A stretch of 64,000 nt of DNA from Adlercreutzia wanghongyangiae (GCF_035989245.1 NZ_JAYMFF010000011.1:1-64000), one strand, 5' to 3'. Numbered from the stretch's first letter, positions 30,827 through 45,800 are shown. Translations and numbers: made by a program. Notes: generated by a model not told the origin, from the sequence alone.

Positions 30827-33800
30827 CTTGTAGAAGATCTTCGTGAACCACGAATCGTTCTCCCACCACCAGCCGATGTCCACCGAACGCTCCGTCTCGA
30901 AGGTCCAGTGCTGCGGAGCGGAAGCCTTCCACGTCTGACCGTAGGCGTTCACCAGACCCTCGCGCACCTTCACCACGGTAAGCGCCTCGGTGGCACCCAC
31001 GCCATCGTCACCCTCCATGGGATCGATGTCGCTGTCGAAGTTATCGCTCGCGCCGGCATGGGACGGCACGAACTCGGCTCCGGCAGGACGATCGGTGACC
31101 ACGCGGTACTCGTAGGCGTTGCCGTTGCCGTCTACAAGGGGATTGCCCTCGAAGCGGTAGGCGCCGGCGCCGTCGGTGCGCACCGTGGCCACGGTCTGCC
31201 ACGAGCTGCCCGCCGAGATGACGGGGCTGCTCTCGCGACCGTAGCTGAGGTACTTCGGCTCGTCGTCGGCCCCGTCGTCGCCCGAACCATCGCCCGAGCC
31301 GTCGCCGGTACCATCGCCCGAGCCGTCGCCGGGGTTGGAACCGTCGCCGGTGCCATCACCCGAACCATCGCCGGGGTTGGTGCCGTCGCCAGAGCCGTCG
31401 GCCGACCCCGAGCCGTCGCCGTCGGCCGCACCGTCACCGCCGACGGTGACATCGTCTGCCAGGGCCAGGGGCTTCTCCAGCGCCCAGGCTCCGTTGTCGG
31501 CCGCCGGAATGCGCACGATGCCACGCGCCGCACGCTCTTTGGGCTCGCCCTCGGCGGTCAGGTCGCTGCCCGGCGCGCCGTCGGTGGTGTAGGTGCCGAA
31601 GTCGTCGCGCGTGGTCGTCTCAGCCGGAGCCACCACGCGGCGCTCCAGGCGCACCGTCAAGTTGGGCAGCACCTCGTCGTCCTCGGTGCGGATGCCGTCC
31701 TTATCGGGATCGTCCCACGCCACGCCGCTGATAGTTACCGACTGGCGCGGCACCAGGCCGGCGTCGTTGGACAAGCTGTCGAAGGCCACCGCCAGCGAGC
31801 GCGGCGTGCCGCCCGGCGCGTTCTTCACCAACGACAGGTCGGACTCGGTGCCGTCGGAGCGCTTCGACGGCACGATGAGGCCGCCCTCCGGCGCATCGGG
31901 AATAAGGCGGGTGTTCATCTCGTCCAGGTCGGAATCCACCGTGGTGTCGTTGCCCTCGTTCAGCAGCGTCACCTCGTAATCCTCGGGCAGCACCGGCACG
32001 TTCACACGGTAGCCGAACACCACGCGGTGCACCACGCCGTTAACGCTCACCTCGCCGGTGGTGGGCAGACCCGTGAAGGCCCAGTCGCCGTTCTCGTCGG
32101 AATAGCGTCCCGGCACCTCGCCGTAGATGCCCGTGGCGTTGAAGTTGGTGTCGTACACCCAGTAGCCGCCGTCGGCCGCGGGCACTGCGGCGCGCTCGCC
32201 CGTGGCCGCTACCAGCGCCGAGGCGCGCACGGCCACCGGAGCGGCGGGGTCAACGGGATCGGGATCGGTCGGATCGGTCGTCTCACCGGGGTCAACCGGG
32301 TCAACCGGGTCGGTCGGATCGACCGGCGTATCCGGCGTATCCGGTCCCTCCGGCGTCTCCGGCTGCTCGCCCTCGCCGCCCGCACCGGGCGTGTCGGGCA
32401 CCACGGGCTTCTCGGGAGCCTCGGGCTTGGGCTGGATGATGAACGGATCGTCGCCCACGAACTCCGCCGGCATGTACCAGTAGCGTCGCAGCTCCACATA
32501 CACGTCGTCGATGCCGGGCTCGGTCCACACGCGGTCGCCCGCCTGCACGTCATCGCCCTCGTCGTCCTCGGCGATACGGTAGGCACGCTGACCGTTCACG
32601 TCCTCGTCCTCCCACACCGAACCGGCGATGGTCACCGTCGGCGGCCAGGTGAAGCCGAAGTCCACCGACGCGCCCACCGGCTCGCCGTCCTCGTTCTCGC
32701 GGTCGGTCCAGTTGACGGGCTGGTGCATCTTCCACAGCTGGCCGTAGGCGTTCACCTTGCCGCCCACCCGCGGAATGACCACGTCCAGAGCGGGCGAGCC
32801 GCCCTCGTCGATAGACACATCCGGATTATCGGGCGCCCAATCGTTGTCGATGTCGTCGTTGGCACCCAGGTTCACCGGCGCGTAGAAGGTGCCCTCGGGA
32901 CGCTCGTAGCGCACACGATAACGCCACGGCAGCCCGTCGGTATCCACCATGGCCAGCGCGCCGAAGGAGTAGCGGCCCTCCATGTCCACGTTGCAGCTGC
33001 CCACCTGGGTCCAGCCAGCGGCCCGGCCGGCAGCGGTCGAGGCGGCCGCGGCCCGCGTGCCCGGAGCCTTCCAGCTAGCCGCCACCAAAGGCTCGCCGGT
33101 GGTGCCGTTCAAATCGCTGCCGGGAGCGCCGTCGGTGATGGTCCAGCCCTGCTTGTCGAACTCGGCCGGGTCCACCGTCAGCTCGGAACGCGGCACCTTG
33201 GTGCGCTCCAGGTACACCGTGCCCAGCGGAATGGGCAGCTCGCCCACATCCTGAATGCCGTTCAAGTCGTCGTCATCCCAAATCTTACCGGCGATGACGG
33301 CGGACGACTCGGGTGCGAAGCCCGCGTCGTTATGGTGCGAGTCGTGGGTGTTCGCCAGCGACCAGCGCTCGGTGCTCGCACCCGTCCAGGCGATGATGGT
33401 GGCATCGTCCTCGTCGTCCTCGGCCGGGCTCGTCAGCACGATCAGGCCGTGGTGCGCCTCGTCGGGCACCAGGCGCGTCGTGCCGTCGTCCAGGTCGGAG
33501 TCGCGCTCGGCGTCGTCGATGGCGTTCAGGTCGGACGGATAGTAGCCGTTCGGGAAGCCCACCACGTTGGCGCGGTAGCCGTACACCACGGCGCGGGTGC
33601 CCTCGCCGGCGGGAATGCCGTCGCCGGGCAGCAGCACGCCGGTGGCGGGCAGATGCGTGAACTCCCAGTAGCCCTCGGCGTTCGACACGGTGGAGCCCAC
33701 CCCGTCGGTGCCGTAGGTGCGATCGAAGCGCCACTGGTTGCTGTCCACATCGTACCAGTAGCGGCGCAGCTCCACCGTCACGCCGGGCAGGCCGCCCTCC

Positions 33801-36800
33801 TCGTCGTCCCACACGCCGTCGGCGTTGGCGTCCACCCAGGCAGTGCCCGACACCACCATGGTGGCCGGCATCTTGAAGCCCGCGTCGCCGCCGCGCTGCA
33901 CGTCGAAGGCATCGAACAGATCGTAGGTCAGGCCCTCGTAGCGCACCGCGTACTGGCTGTTGCGCGCCCCGTCGGCCGGCAGCGACAGCATAATGCGGCC
34001 GTCGGAGCGCTGGCCGGTCACCGTGCCCGCGGCATCAACCACGTCGTAGGTCTCGCGCACCTGGTAGTTGCCGTCGGCATGATCGACGTCGGTGGTCATG
34101 TCGGAGTCGGTGCGCGTGGTGGCCGCCGCGGTGTGGAAGCGCGTGACCACGTACTGGCCCGTGGTGGCGTCGCGCACCACTTCCACCCGGTAGGAGGCCA
34201 GGTAGAACTCGTCCTTGTCGGCGCCGCGGCCCTTCGGCACGAAGCTGGGCAGGTCGGTGAACTCGTACACGCCCTCGGCATCGGTCTTCGCGTACACCGA
34301 GGCCGTATCGCCCGCCTTGGCGTACAGGCCGGCCGCCGGGTCAACATCGGCCAGATAGGCCGTGGCGAAGTCGCCGTCGGCCACCCACTGGCCGTCGCGG
34401 TAGCAGTAGCGCACCAGGCGCACCTCCAGGCCGGGCAGCCCCTGCTCGGGGGTAACGGCACGGGATGCCGGCGTGGCGGGCGTCAGCGGCAGCGAGCCGT
34501 CCAGGCGGTCGATGTGCACATCGCGCACGCCGTTGTAGTCCTCGTCGTCCCACACCGCGCCGCGCAGGGTGGTGGTGCGGAACTGGCCGAAGCCGGCATT
34601 CATGTGCTCCTGGCCCTGGGGCGCGGTCAGGTCGAAGCCGCCCACCAGGTACTCGGGCAGCGTGGCGGTGTTGTCGCCGGCGCGCTGGGTGAGCACGATG
34701 CGGTTCTGGAACACGGGTGCGCCCGTATCGGCGGCCACGTTGAAGGTGATCGGGTAGTTGCCATCGGTGTACAGCTCCTGGTACACCGACTCGCTGATGG
34801 AGGTCGGACGCGCCACCTTGGAGTTGCGGTCCTGCTCGCCGCCCGGCTCATCCGGGTCGGTCATCTGCTGCCACAGGGTCAGCGGACGTCCGCCCATGCC
34901 CGTCGGATCCACGTCCTCTTCCACGCCGTTGATCTCGATGGTGTAGCCGTTGAGCGACCACACCGGGCTGTCGGGATTCACGCGCGTGGCAATGGGCATG
35001 GTGGCGAAGCGGTAGTTGCCCTCCCCATCGGTCTGGGTGGTGATGGTGTCGGCCAGGCTCCACGCACCCGTAGCCGCATCATAGGTCCAGCGCTTCAGAA
35101 TGACCGTCTTGTTGGCGAAGATGTCCTCGTCCTCGTCGATGAAGCCGTCGTAGTCGGTGTCCTTCCACACCTTGCCGGCGATGTCGGCCGAGGGCGGAAT
35201 CTCCACGCCGCCGTCGTTGGAGGCGCGGTCGGACAGCATGGCCAGGTCGTAGTCGTAGGTGAACGGCCCACTCGCCCGCTCGGACATGAGGGACGAAGGC
35301 GTCGCGCCGCCCGTCGTGGTGCCGTCGCCCTGGTTCGGGTTGTTCGACGGCGCGTAGGTGACCACGTTGCCCGTGAACGAATCGGCATCGCGGCGCTCAA
35401 GCAGCACGTCGTACTCGGCCACGTCCACGTTCATCAGGTAGGAGTCGTCGTAGCGCAGGTCGGAGTCGATGGTGTAGTCGTTGCCCTGCTGGTACTTGGC
35501 GATGAACAGAGTGTTGCGCACGTCGGGCGCCGCCTCCACCTGGGCGCGATAGGCGAACACCGTATCGGAGCCGTCGGCCTCGCGGCGCTGCGAGGGCAGG
35601 TTCTCGAAGCGCCAGTGGCCGCCGGCGCCCGGGTACTCGTACAGCGGCGTCCAGGCGGTATCCAAGCTCCAGCCGTCGGCCGCATCGGCGTCGGGCACGT
35701 AGCGGTCGAGGCGCACCTTCAGCGCATGGGTGGAAGGCACGCCGGGCTCGCCGGCGTCCTGCAGGCCGTTAGAGTTGGCATCGTTCCAGATGATGCCCGC
35801 GATGTCGCCCTCGGGGGCCGGCAGCTGGCCGATGTCGCCGCCGCGGAACACCACGCGGTCGCCCAGCTCGGTGCCGTCCTCGTCGGTAACGGTCTCCACG
35901 GTCACGTCCTCGCCGTCGGTGCGCAGGGTCAGCCAGTCGTAGATGGTGTTCTGGCCGCTCTGCACGTACTGGCCGGGCACCGGCACGTGGGAGCCCTGGT
36001 CGCCGCGGTCGGGCTTGTCGGTCACGCCCGCCAAGATGATGCGGCCCTCGTCCACCCGGCTGCCGTCGCCCCGATCGCCGCCCGTCTCGGCCACGCGGTC
36101 GATGACGGTCAGCGTGCTGCGGTCGAGCACGTCGGAATCGATGGTGCGGTCGTCGCCCATATGCGAGCGCGTGAGCAGCCAGTGGTTGTCGTCGGACTCG
36201 TCGGGCGTGCCCTTGTCGTCCACATGGGTGGCGTACAGGCGCACGCGGTAGGACGCCAGGTACTGCGCGCCCTCGGCGTCGGTATAGGCCGCCGGCAGGT
36301 TGTCGAAGTTGTAGGTGCCGTCCTCGTTCGTGAACACGCCCACCTCGCCGGGAGCCAGGTCGGTCCACTGCGCGGGGTCGTACACGTCGGCCACCATGGA
36401 CAGCAGCGCGTTCTTGTCGAAGGCCCCGTCGCCCACGTCGGCGCCCCAGTTCACCAGGCCGCCGGCCACAGCACCCGTCACGTTGGGCACGCGCACCTCG
36501 CGCTGCTCGGTGATGGTGGGCTTCAGCGCGTCACCCGACCCAGCCGGATCGTAGGCCGGGTTGGGCACCTGCACGGGCAGGGTGCCCACCACATGGGACG
36601 TGCGCAGATCGGCGCCGAAGGTGGTGGACTGCAGCCACGCGCCCGCGCCATCGTCGGCCGTGGGATCCCAGTACCACTGGGTAAGCACCACGCGCTCGCC
36701 GACCATGGGACGGTCCTTCTTCGCAACAGGCTGCTCGGGCTGGTCGGGATCAACGGGCTCGCCGGGCTGGTCGGGATCGGTGGGCTCCACCGGCTCGGTC

Positions 36801-39800
36801 GGGTCGGTCGGGTCGGAGCCGTCCTCCCCTTCCCCACCGGTCGGGGGCACCGGATCGCCCGCGCCGTCGCCGTCCTCGGGATCGTCTGCAATGTTGCGCA
36901 GGCCGTCGTAGTCGGCGTCTTCCCACAGCACGCCCGTGATGGACGCCTGGGGAATCTCCACCAAGCCGGCATCCCAGTTCTCGAAGCGCTGCGGGTTGGT
37001 CAGGTCGTAGCGCAGGGGCTTCTTCAGGCCGGGCACGCTCACTTCCACCACGTTGCTCGCCAGGCTGTCGTCCAGCTCGGGGCCGGCCAGCACGATCATG
37101 GAATCGCTGCCCTGGCCCAGCTCCTGGTCGATGGGCAGCTTGTCGCCGGCGGCGTTCAGATAGTACACCGGCACCTCGATCATGCCGCCCGTGGTGGGAT
37201 CGGCCGGGTTGCCCGAGGCCGGCCCGTTCATCACCGTGGTGTGAATATCGGAGTCGGTCTCGTCGTCAGGGCCAAACTCGCCCACGGCGCTGTCGCGGTA
37301 GGTGAAGCCCCAGTTGGTGTTCAGCGTCAGCAGGTTCGACCGGTCGATGCGCAGGCGATAACCGGCCAGATACTTCTTCTTCTCGTCGTCCATCTTGTCC
37401 AGGTCGGTGTCCAGCGGGTCCACCACGTAGGTGGACAGGCCGGCGAACACGTACTGGCCCGCCTGGTTGGTCACGCGGGTCTTATGCTGCTTGTCCTGCC
37501 ACTCGCGCTGGCCGGTCTCGTCGTTCTTCACGACCTCCTTGTCCACCAGTTGCCAGGCTCCCTGGCCCGCGCCCAAGGCGTCGGGATTCCACCAGTACTG
37601 CTCCAGGGTAACGGTCACGCCGGGCACGCCGGGCTCCAGCAGCCCCTGCACGCCGTCGTAGTTCAGGTCGTTCCACACGTAGTTGCCCAGGTATCCCACG
37701 GTGCCCAGGCCGAAGCCCAAGCCGAACTTGCGGTACACCTTGTAGCCCTTCCACTTCTCGCCGTCCTCGTAGATGGCCTGGCCGTTCTCGTCGGTGGGCA
37801 CCTTGGCGTGGAAGGGATAGGTCTCGCCCTTGGTGATCTTCTTCGTGGGCGACGACTCGGGGTCGGACGGGTTGTAGTTCGGGTTGGGAACTGTGTACTT
37901 CTTCAGGTACAGGTCGTTGTCCCACAGCGCGTCCTCGTCGTCGGTGGGCATCTCCAACGGATCCTTCGTGTGCAGGTAGGGCGTCGGCTTCAGAAGGCGC
38001 GTGCCCAGATGGTCCTCGCAGCGGATAATGAAGTAGTGGCCCGGCTTCATCAGGAACTTGAAGTCGCCGATGGTCTCGCGCTGCAGGTGCTCGGCCAGCG
38101 CGTCGCCCGTGAGGCGCGTGTCCTCGGAGCAGCTGTGATGGTAGTGCTCCTTGGCCGTGCCCGACGGGTTGCCGGCGGCCAGCTCGGCGCACCAGTCGCA
38201 GTTGGCGCCGTCGCCGGTGATGAAGATGGCGGGCCTGCCCTCGGCATCGATGGCCGGCTCGGAGGCCACGGTCTCGGTCTCGGGGAAGTACTCGTACAAC
38301 TCCACCCGCATGCGGCCGAGGCGTACCTCCTCCAAACTCGTCACCAAAGGCAGCATCGGGTCGGTCTGGTCCAGCTGACGGTCGATATAGCCGTCCATCA
38401 AATCTTGGTTGGTGCCGTCCTCGCCGTCGAACTGCACGCCCCACAAAGCACCGGTGGCGGTGGTGCCCCAGAACTTGTCGTCCTGGAACACCTGGCCCTC
38501 TACGGTAACGGGGGCCGAGATGCCCACGATGTAGCTGGTGGCATCGGCGTCGTACTTCGCGTGCACCGCATCGGGGTTGGCGAAGATGTCCTTGTTGGAG
38601 GCATCGGCGAACTCGGGGCCGTACTCCACCGGCGTCACCTCGATCAGCTTCGACGTGGTGGCGATCAGGGCCGTCTCGTCCACATCGGGGGTGTCGGGGT
38701 CGTCCTCGCGATGCTCGATGTCCAGCTTGTTGTCGGGCACGCCGTCGCCGTCCTCGTCGGGACCGGTGTACAGCGTGGAAATGGTGTAGCCGGCGTATTC
38801 CTTCGGGAAGGTGTAGCGCAGCTTGTAGGAGCCGGGAAGGATGTTCGACAGAATCCAGTAGCCGGAGTTGCCGTAGTAGTCGCTTTCCGTGGTGAAGGAA
38901 AGCGGCGCGCCCGCGTCGGCGTTGATGTAGCCGCCGCCCGCGTTCAGCAGGGGCTCGCCGGTCTTCTGGTCGCACTGCACCCAACGGCCGCTGCCGTCGC
39001 CGGCGGCACCCTCGATCCACTTCGACACCTGGCCGTCGCGGTTCACGGGCAGCCCGTTCTCGTTCAGCAGCTCCACCACCACGCCGTTGATGCCGGGATC
39101 CTCCGCCTCGCCGTCGAAGTCGACGTCCTGGAACAAGTCGGAGGCCAGGCACTCGTTGCCGTCCTCGTCGTAGTAGATGCTCTCGTGCTCGCCGGTGGCC
39201 GCGTTGTAGCGCGTGTCGGTGGCCACCATGTAGCGGCCGTTCGGGCCCTTGCGCATGGTGGTATCGCGGCCCTGGTTGTCCTTCACCACGGTACCGTCGG
39301 TCTCGTTGCGCAGCTGGTCCCAGTTCGCGTCGATCCACACGTAGTCGCCCAGGTAGCCGCGCTCGTCGGGCGCGTCGATGAAGGCACCGGCCATGGCGTT
39401 CTCCACCACGCGAGCCGAGGCGTCGCCGGTGGGCGAGGCGCCGTTGGTGTTGATGCGCTGGATGAAGCTGTTCCACTGGGTGACCGCCGCCAAACGCTCG
39501 GCCAGATCGGGGTTCAGGTCCTTGTCGTCGGGATCCAGGTTCATGTCGAACACGGCGTCGCCCTTGGTGGAGCCCAGGTACTTGGGCAGGTTCAGGGGCG
39601 CGTGCATGTCGTAGGTCAGGCGAATCTGACCGCGCATGGGCAGGATGACGTCGTCCTTCTTCACTTCCACCCAAATGGAGCGCAGCGAGTGCTTCAGGTG
39701 CAGCGCCTCGTCGGGATGGGCCTCCACGTATCGCTTCAGCTCCTCCAGGGGCACGAAGCCCTCGGCGCGCAGGGCCGTCGGGTTCAGGCGATGCTCGTTC

Positions 39801-42800
39801 AGCCACGCGGCCTTCTCGGTGGGGCTCAGCATGGCCCACAACTCGGGCAGCGAGTCCTCGGTCAGCACCGTCAGCTTGGTGCGCGTGCCGCCCGCGCCGT
39901 CGGAAATCTGGTCGGTGCGGTAGGGGCCCACCCAGATCTCGGCCTCGTCGGAGCGCAGCTCGCGCCCGTCGGGGTTGGAATCGGTCGTGGGCGAGATGAT
40001 CCAGGCCTTGATGGAATCCAAGTCCTCGATCCAGCCGTTCCACGTGCTGCCGCGATCCTGCTTCTCCATGGTGCCGGGCTCGCCGTCCACCTGGGAGGGC
40101 ACATAAGTGCCCGACAGCAGCTTCGGGTCGTCCTTGTAGGGCAGCACATCCAGAAGCACCGTGCGCACGTAGTTCTTCGCGATGGCCTCCGAAGCGCCCA
40201 GGTTCTCGGCCTGGGAACGGTAGGAGTAGTTCGTGCCCTCGGGCACGCCCACCGGGCCGTTGATGGCCTGGGTGTACAGCGTGGCCAGCTGCGAGGAGGA
40301 GTACTTCGACTGCGACTGGGTGGAGTTCGAGATGAAGCCCGCCGCCTCCAGCTGCAGCGACAGCATCATCTGGTTGGTGTTGCCGTCCAGATTCGAGTCG
40401 CGGGTATCCAACACGAAGGAGGTCTTGTTGTTGGACTGCTGCGTGGGAATGTAGGGGTCGTAGTTGCCCGGCTTGTTGGCATAGCCCGTGGCGCTCATCA
40501 AATCGGAGCTGATGGCGGTGTTGGCGTCCTGGCGAATGGGCATCATCAGCTCGATGACCACGGCCTGGCCCATCTGCAGGGTGCCGCGGGTGTTGCCGCC
40601 CAAGGCCGACGTGAAGCGCCAGTCCATGAACTTGCGGTTGTAGCCCGAACCCACGCTGCCCAGCTTGTCGGCCACGGTAAGGCTGCCGCCCACCCACGGC
40701 TGCGACAGCGACACGTTCGGCTTGGACACGATGCTCGTGGTGGCGAACGACGCGTCCTGGTTCTCGATATGGTAGGTCCACAGCGGGGTTGCGGTGTCGA
40801 TGTTGCTGGCCAGCTCGTCGTAGATGGTCTCGTAGATGATGTTGCCATCGGAATCCAGCAGCTCCGTCATCTTCGGGTTGCCGTTCTCGTCTTTCACGAT
40901 GTTACCCTCGTCGTCCAGCACCTCGGTCATGATGGGCACATCGTGGGACTTCGCCTGCGAGGTGTAGCCCAGGTTCAGAGGGCAGCTCGTGCTCGTCGTC
41001 TGGTCGTAGGGCACGTATTTGAACTTGTTGTTGTCCAGCATGCCGGCGGCGCCGAAGCCCTCCACGAAGGGCAGCACCAGCGACAGGTCGGGGTTCGAGC
41101 AGAAGTCGGCGCGGCCGTTCACGATACCGAGCGACTTCAGCTGATCGGAACTGAGATTCGTGAGCGTAATCTTGTAGCGCATCATGCGCGACGCCTCGGG
41201 GTCGATGGCCGGACGGCCCGTCACCCAGGTGTAGCTCTCCGTGGCGTTGCCGTTGAAGTAGGCCTGCTCCATATCGATCTTCAGCGTGGGATACTCGGCA
41301 GCGCGGTAGAAGCCCACGCGGTCGCGCTCGGCGCCGGCGTACTTCGTGTCGTCGTAGCGCACCCAGGCCGACACGAAGTGGTTCAGATGCGCTTCCTTGG
41401 AAACCGTGGCCTCACCCGAGCCGCCCGCGCTGGCGTCGCCGTCGCGCGCGGCGTTCAAAGCCCGCACGATGGGGGTCTCATCCCCCATCAGCGGCAGGGC
41501 CACCGTGGAGATGACGAAGTCTTCCAGCACGTAGGTGTGGCACAGCACGCCCGCCGCGTTGTCGTACAGCGACGAGGGCATCTGCGACTTCGTCTGGATG
41601 AGGTTCTTCTTGCCCGACGTGTCCTTGATGGGATTGCCGTTGGTGTCGGTCTGCCACGACCAGCCCACGTTCAGGCGCTCGGGATCGAAGTCGTCGGCCT
41701 CCTGCTTGCCCTCGGTACCGGCGATCACCTGGCCAGCGGCGTTGGTCTTGGTGGGAATGGCGTCCACATCCAGGCGGAACTTGCGGGGCACCGGCGTCTC
41801 GCGGGCCGCCGTCTCGTCCATGATGGCGTCCCAGCCGGTAGCGCCCTCGGGCACCGCCTTCACCACCCAGCGAATCTGGCGGATGTCCACGCCTCGATCG
41901 GTGTACTCGGTGGTATCGATGAGGGTGTTCTCCTTGGCGCTGACGGCATAGCCCGCCGGGTCGCCCAGAATCACCCAGGTGCCCTCGGCGTTGTCGGCGG
42001 TGTTGTAGTCGTTGGCGTCGTCCTCGCCGAAGAAGTAGTCGCGGTCGGCGTCGGTGCCGGGGAACGCGTAGTTCTCGCGGTCGTTGTAGGCAGCGCCGTT
42101 CTGCTCGCCGAACACCGACTTGTGGCGGTCGGCCGCCTCGGTGGAGGGATTGATGATGCGGGCCAGCACGAACACGCGCAGCTTCGACTCGATCTCGGCC
42201 GCCTCGTTCAGGGGCTTCACATTCACGTCCTTGTAGGACGGGCGCTCCTTGAACTTGGCCACCAAGGTGGTGTCCTTGTAGATGATGCCCGCGCCGTCGT
42301 CGGAGATCTCGCGGTTGATCCACGCCTTCCAGTCGCCGGCTTCCGCCAGGTCGCTGTTGCCGTTGGCCTGGGCGATGTCGGTGACCAACTCGTCCTTCAG
42401 AATGTTGCCGTCCTTGTCGAAGGTGCGGCGGTACCACCCGGCGAATTGGTAACCCTCATCGGGCACGGCCTTGGCGCCGCCCAAGCGGTCGATAGCGCGC
42501 TGGTTGCTCGTCTCGAACACCGACAGCGCCTTGTCATCGGCCAGCGACTTGCTCAGCGTCACCGAGCCGTGAGCCGGGCCGGCGTACTTGTCGTCAGTGG
42601 TCTTGTCGATATACTCGGCCATATAGGTAACGGTGTAGGTGATCTCGGCGAAATGGGCCACGTACACCGTGGAGGTGTAGTTGCCGTCGTCGTCTTTGTT
42701 CAAGCTGGCAAGAACGTTGTCGACGCTGAGCACGCCGTTGCCGTCGTCGTCGATGTCGTAGTCGACCAGCTCTTCCTCAGTGCCGCCGCCTTCCACGGAC

Positions 42801-45800
42801 ACCTTCTTGTACCAGCCCAGGAACATGTAGTCGCGAGCGGGCTTGGCCACGCAGCCGGTAATGCCGTCGCCCGTCTCCACCGGCAGCTCCTGGTTCACGC
42901 GCACGGTCAGCTCGCCCGGGCTGGACGACGTGCCACCCACGGTGGTCAGGTCGTAGTTCACCTGGAATTTGCGGCCGCTCAGCACCGGCGGGTCCACCGG
43001 GTCGGTGCCCTCGGAGCCGTCGCCGGCACCGTCGGAGCCGCCCTCCGAGCCCTCGCCCGCACCCTCGCCGGCCTCGTCATCGGCCAGGGCCGCCGCATCC
43101 GAGGCGCCCAAAGCCGCAGCCGTCAGGGGCAGGGCGGTATCGTCGTTGTACAGCGCTGCCATGGCCGCGGGCGTGAGCACCCGGGCCGCCGGCTCGTGAC
43201 CGCCGAAGGCCGCGGGCTCGGCGCTGGCCGCCGCCGCGGTGTCGGCCGCCACGCCGCTGCCGGCCTCCAAGGCCGTGGCCGCCTCGGCGGCCGCAACGGC
43301 AGCCGTAGTCGCGCCGCCCGGCGTCTGGGTGCCCGACGGCGGCGCATCGGGAATGATGTTGCCGTACTTGTCGATGGCCACCTGCTTGGTCTCCCACTCG
43401 GCGCCGGGCACCTCCCAGATGCCCGTGCGCACGGCGGCCACATAGGGCAGCGTGCGCACCACGGGCTGCTTGGCATCGGCCAGCGGCGCATCGTAGGACA
43501 GAGCGTCGGAGGTGCCGTAGTAGGGCACCTGCCAATCCACGATGAAGCTGTTCACCGCGGCGCCCGTGTTAATGGCCTGGGTGATGACGAAGCGGTTGTC
43601 GCCGCCCTGGTGCGAGTCGTCGGCCAGGTTGATGTCGAAGTCCTGATCGGTGATCAGGTTGCGCTGGATGAACGTGTCGCCACGCACCGAGGCACTCGGC
43701 TTCAGCACGCGGAAGTAGCCCGACCGGTCGTAGGAATAGCTGTCGGTCAGGTCGCCGTCCTTGTCGTAGTCGGCGGCGGGAATCTCCTCGCCGGTGGTGG
43801 TGTCGATGCTGGCGGCCTTATCGGACACCATGCGCACGAAGCCGTTGTAGCGGCTCCAGCGGATGAAGCGCTCCATGTACTGGGGTTGGAAGTCGAACAC
43901 GCCCTCGGCCGCATCCGATTCGGGCGTGCCGCCGGAACCGCGGCTGCGCGTGGGCTTCACCGCCGCATCACCGGCCTTGTGCAGCACGGTCACGCCGTCG
44001 TCGGCCAGCACGTCGTTCTGGAAGATATGGGTCCAACCGGCGCCATTGAAGCCCTTAGTGTTATCCAGCCACGACATGGTGGTGTCGTGCAGCGTGGTGT
44101 ACACCGTGGAGTTGCCGCCGTCCCAGCAGCGCAACTCGTTCAGGCGGTCGCGGTAGGTGCTGCCCATGTCGTCCAGGGCGTCGGTGCCGTCGCCCAAATT
44201 GTCGATGCGCGTGCGCACCTTCAGGGTGACCACGTCGTTCACGCCCAGGTATCCGTCGGGATGCACGCCGTCGAAGAAGGCGTCGTACAGGGTGTCGTAC
44301 TCCAGGAACTCCTCGTCGGTGGCATCGTCGGGCGGCGCCAGCTCGAACACCACGGTCTCGCCCTCGTGGGACAAGGCCTTCACCGGCGGGTTCTCGGGCG
44401 CCACATCGGTGGGATCGTCCAAGTCGGGCTTGGCGTAGTTGGCCCCGCCTGCCGACACCGTGTAGTCGTCGGAAGTGTAGTCGGGCTGGTGGATGATGCG
44501 CACCGTCCAACCGGCGTCGATCAGCTGCTTCGGCGTGAAGGTCTCGGTTACCGTGCGGTTGCCCTGGGTGCGCAGACGGTGCGTCCACTCCACCACGAAC
44601 TGGCTGTCGGTGCCGTCCTGGTCGCCCAGGTACATCTCGTAGTTTTTATCGGTCACCTCGGCCGGCGAGTTCATCAGGGTCTTGCCCGCGTAGAACGTCA
44701 CTTCCTTGGGCAGATCCAGGGCGAACACCAGCTTGGCGTGCTTGATGGCGCCCGAGCTCTGGGTGCCGTTGTTCATGTTCGAGAAGCGCGCCGTGTACCA
44801 CAGGGTGTCGCCGTACTCGAAGGACTTCGCGTTGTTGTAGCTGGTGCCGCCGAAGTTGATGGCGTTGTCGTTCTGCAGCCAGTAGTAGCGGTTGTTGCGC
44901 GCGCCGGTGGAGCTGTTGGCGATGGACTGGTCCCAGTAGGCGCCGGTGCCCGTGGCCGGCGCGGTCTTGCCGTCGGCGCCGGTGCCCGCGGCCACCCAGT
45001 ACTCGGTCTTCACCGTGGGATAGGCCACGCGCAGCTTCAGGCCGTTCATAATGCCCGTGTCCTCGCGGGTGTCGGGCACGCCGACCGTCTTGTTGCCGTT
45101 CTCGTCGCGCTTGGTGCGGGCGAACGTTTCGGTGTGGCGCACCGTGTCGTTGCCGTTCAGGCCGCGGGTGGCATCACCCAACAGGGCGAAGTTCTTGCGG
45201 AAGCGGTAGTCCTCCACGATGATGCCCGCGTTGCTGGTGCCCGGCGTAATGGAGTCCAGGCCGTTCTGGCCCTCGTTGTAGCGCTTTGTGAAGCCCGGCA
45301 GCCAGTTGATGGCCGGCTCGCCGTTGCGCGTGTAGTTGCCGTCGTTGATGGCATGGCGCGGCATCACGCCGGGAGTGGCCGTCTGGTAGCCGTTGTTGTT
45401 GGCATCGTAGTAGTCGGCGTTGGTGAAGTGAATCCAGTTGCCGTAGCGATCGTTGATGCGATAGGTAGCCAGGCGCGCGTCCAGACGCGTGTCGTCCCAC
45501 TGGCAACCGCGCAGGCGGTACTGGGCCAAGTTGCCCATCTGGTAGGGGTTGCCGGAAATGTCGGAGTCGGCCAGGAACTGGTAACCGTCCACCTTCGAGG
45601 TCACGTAGGTGCGGATGTTCTCGTAGCTGCGGATAACCTCGCCGCGGCTCACCTCGTCGGCGTCCTGGCGGGCCGGCCCCACCGTGATGATGTTGAACTT
45701 GAAGGTGTCGGTGTAGTAGGGGCGCAGACGCTGCTCGCGGTTGCGGCTGCCGTTGGCGGTGGCCTCCACGCTGATCTGATCGGGCGCGGATGCATTGTAA

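Noticed and set aside
31257..31438. CRISPR-like repetition in the giant gene
   Set aside because: It is in-frame Gly-Asp-Gly-Ser coding repetition with very short units, not spaced repeats.
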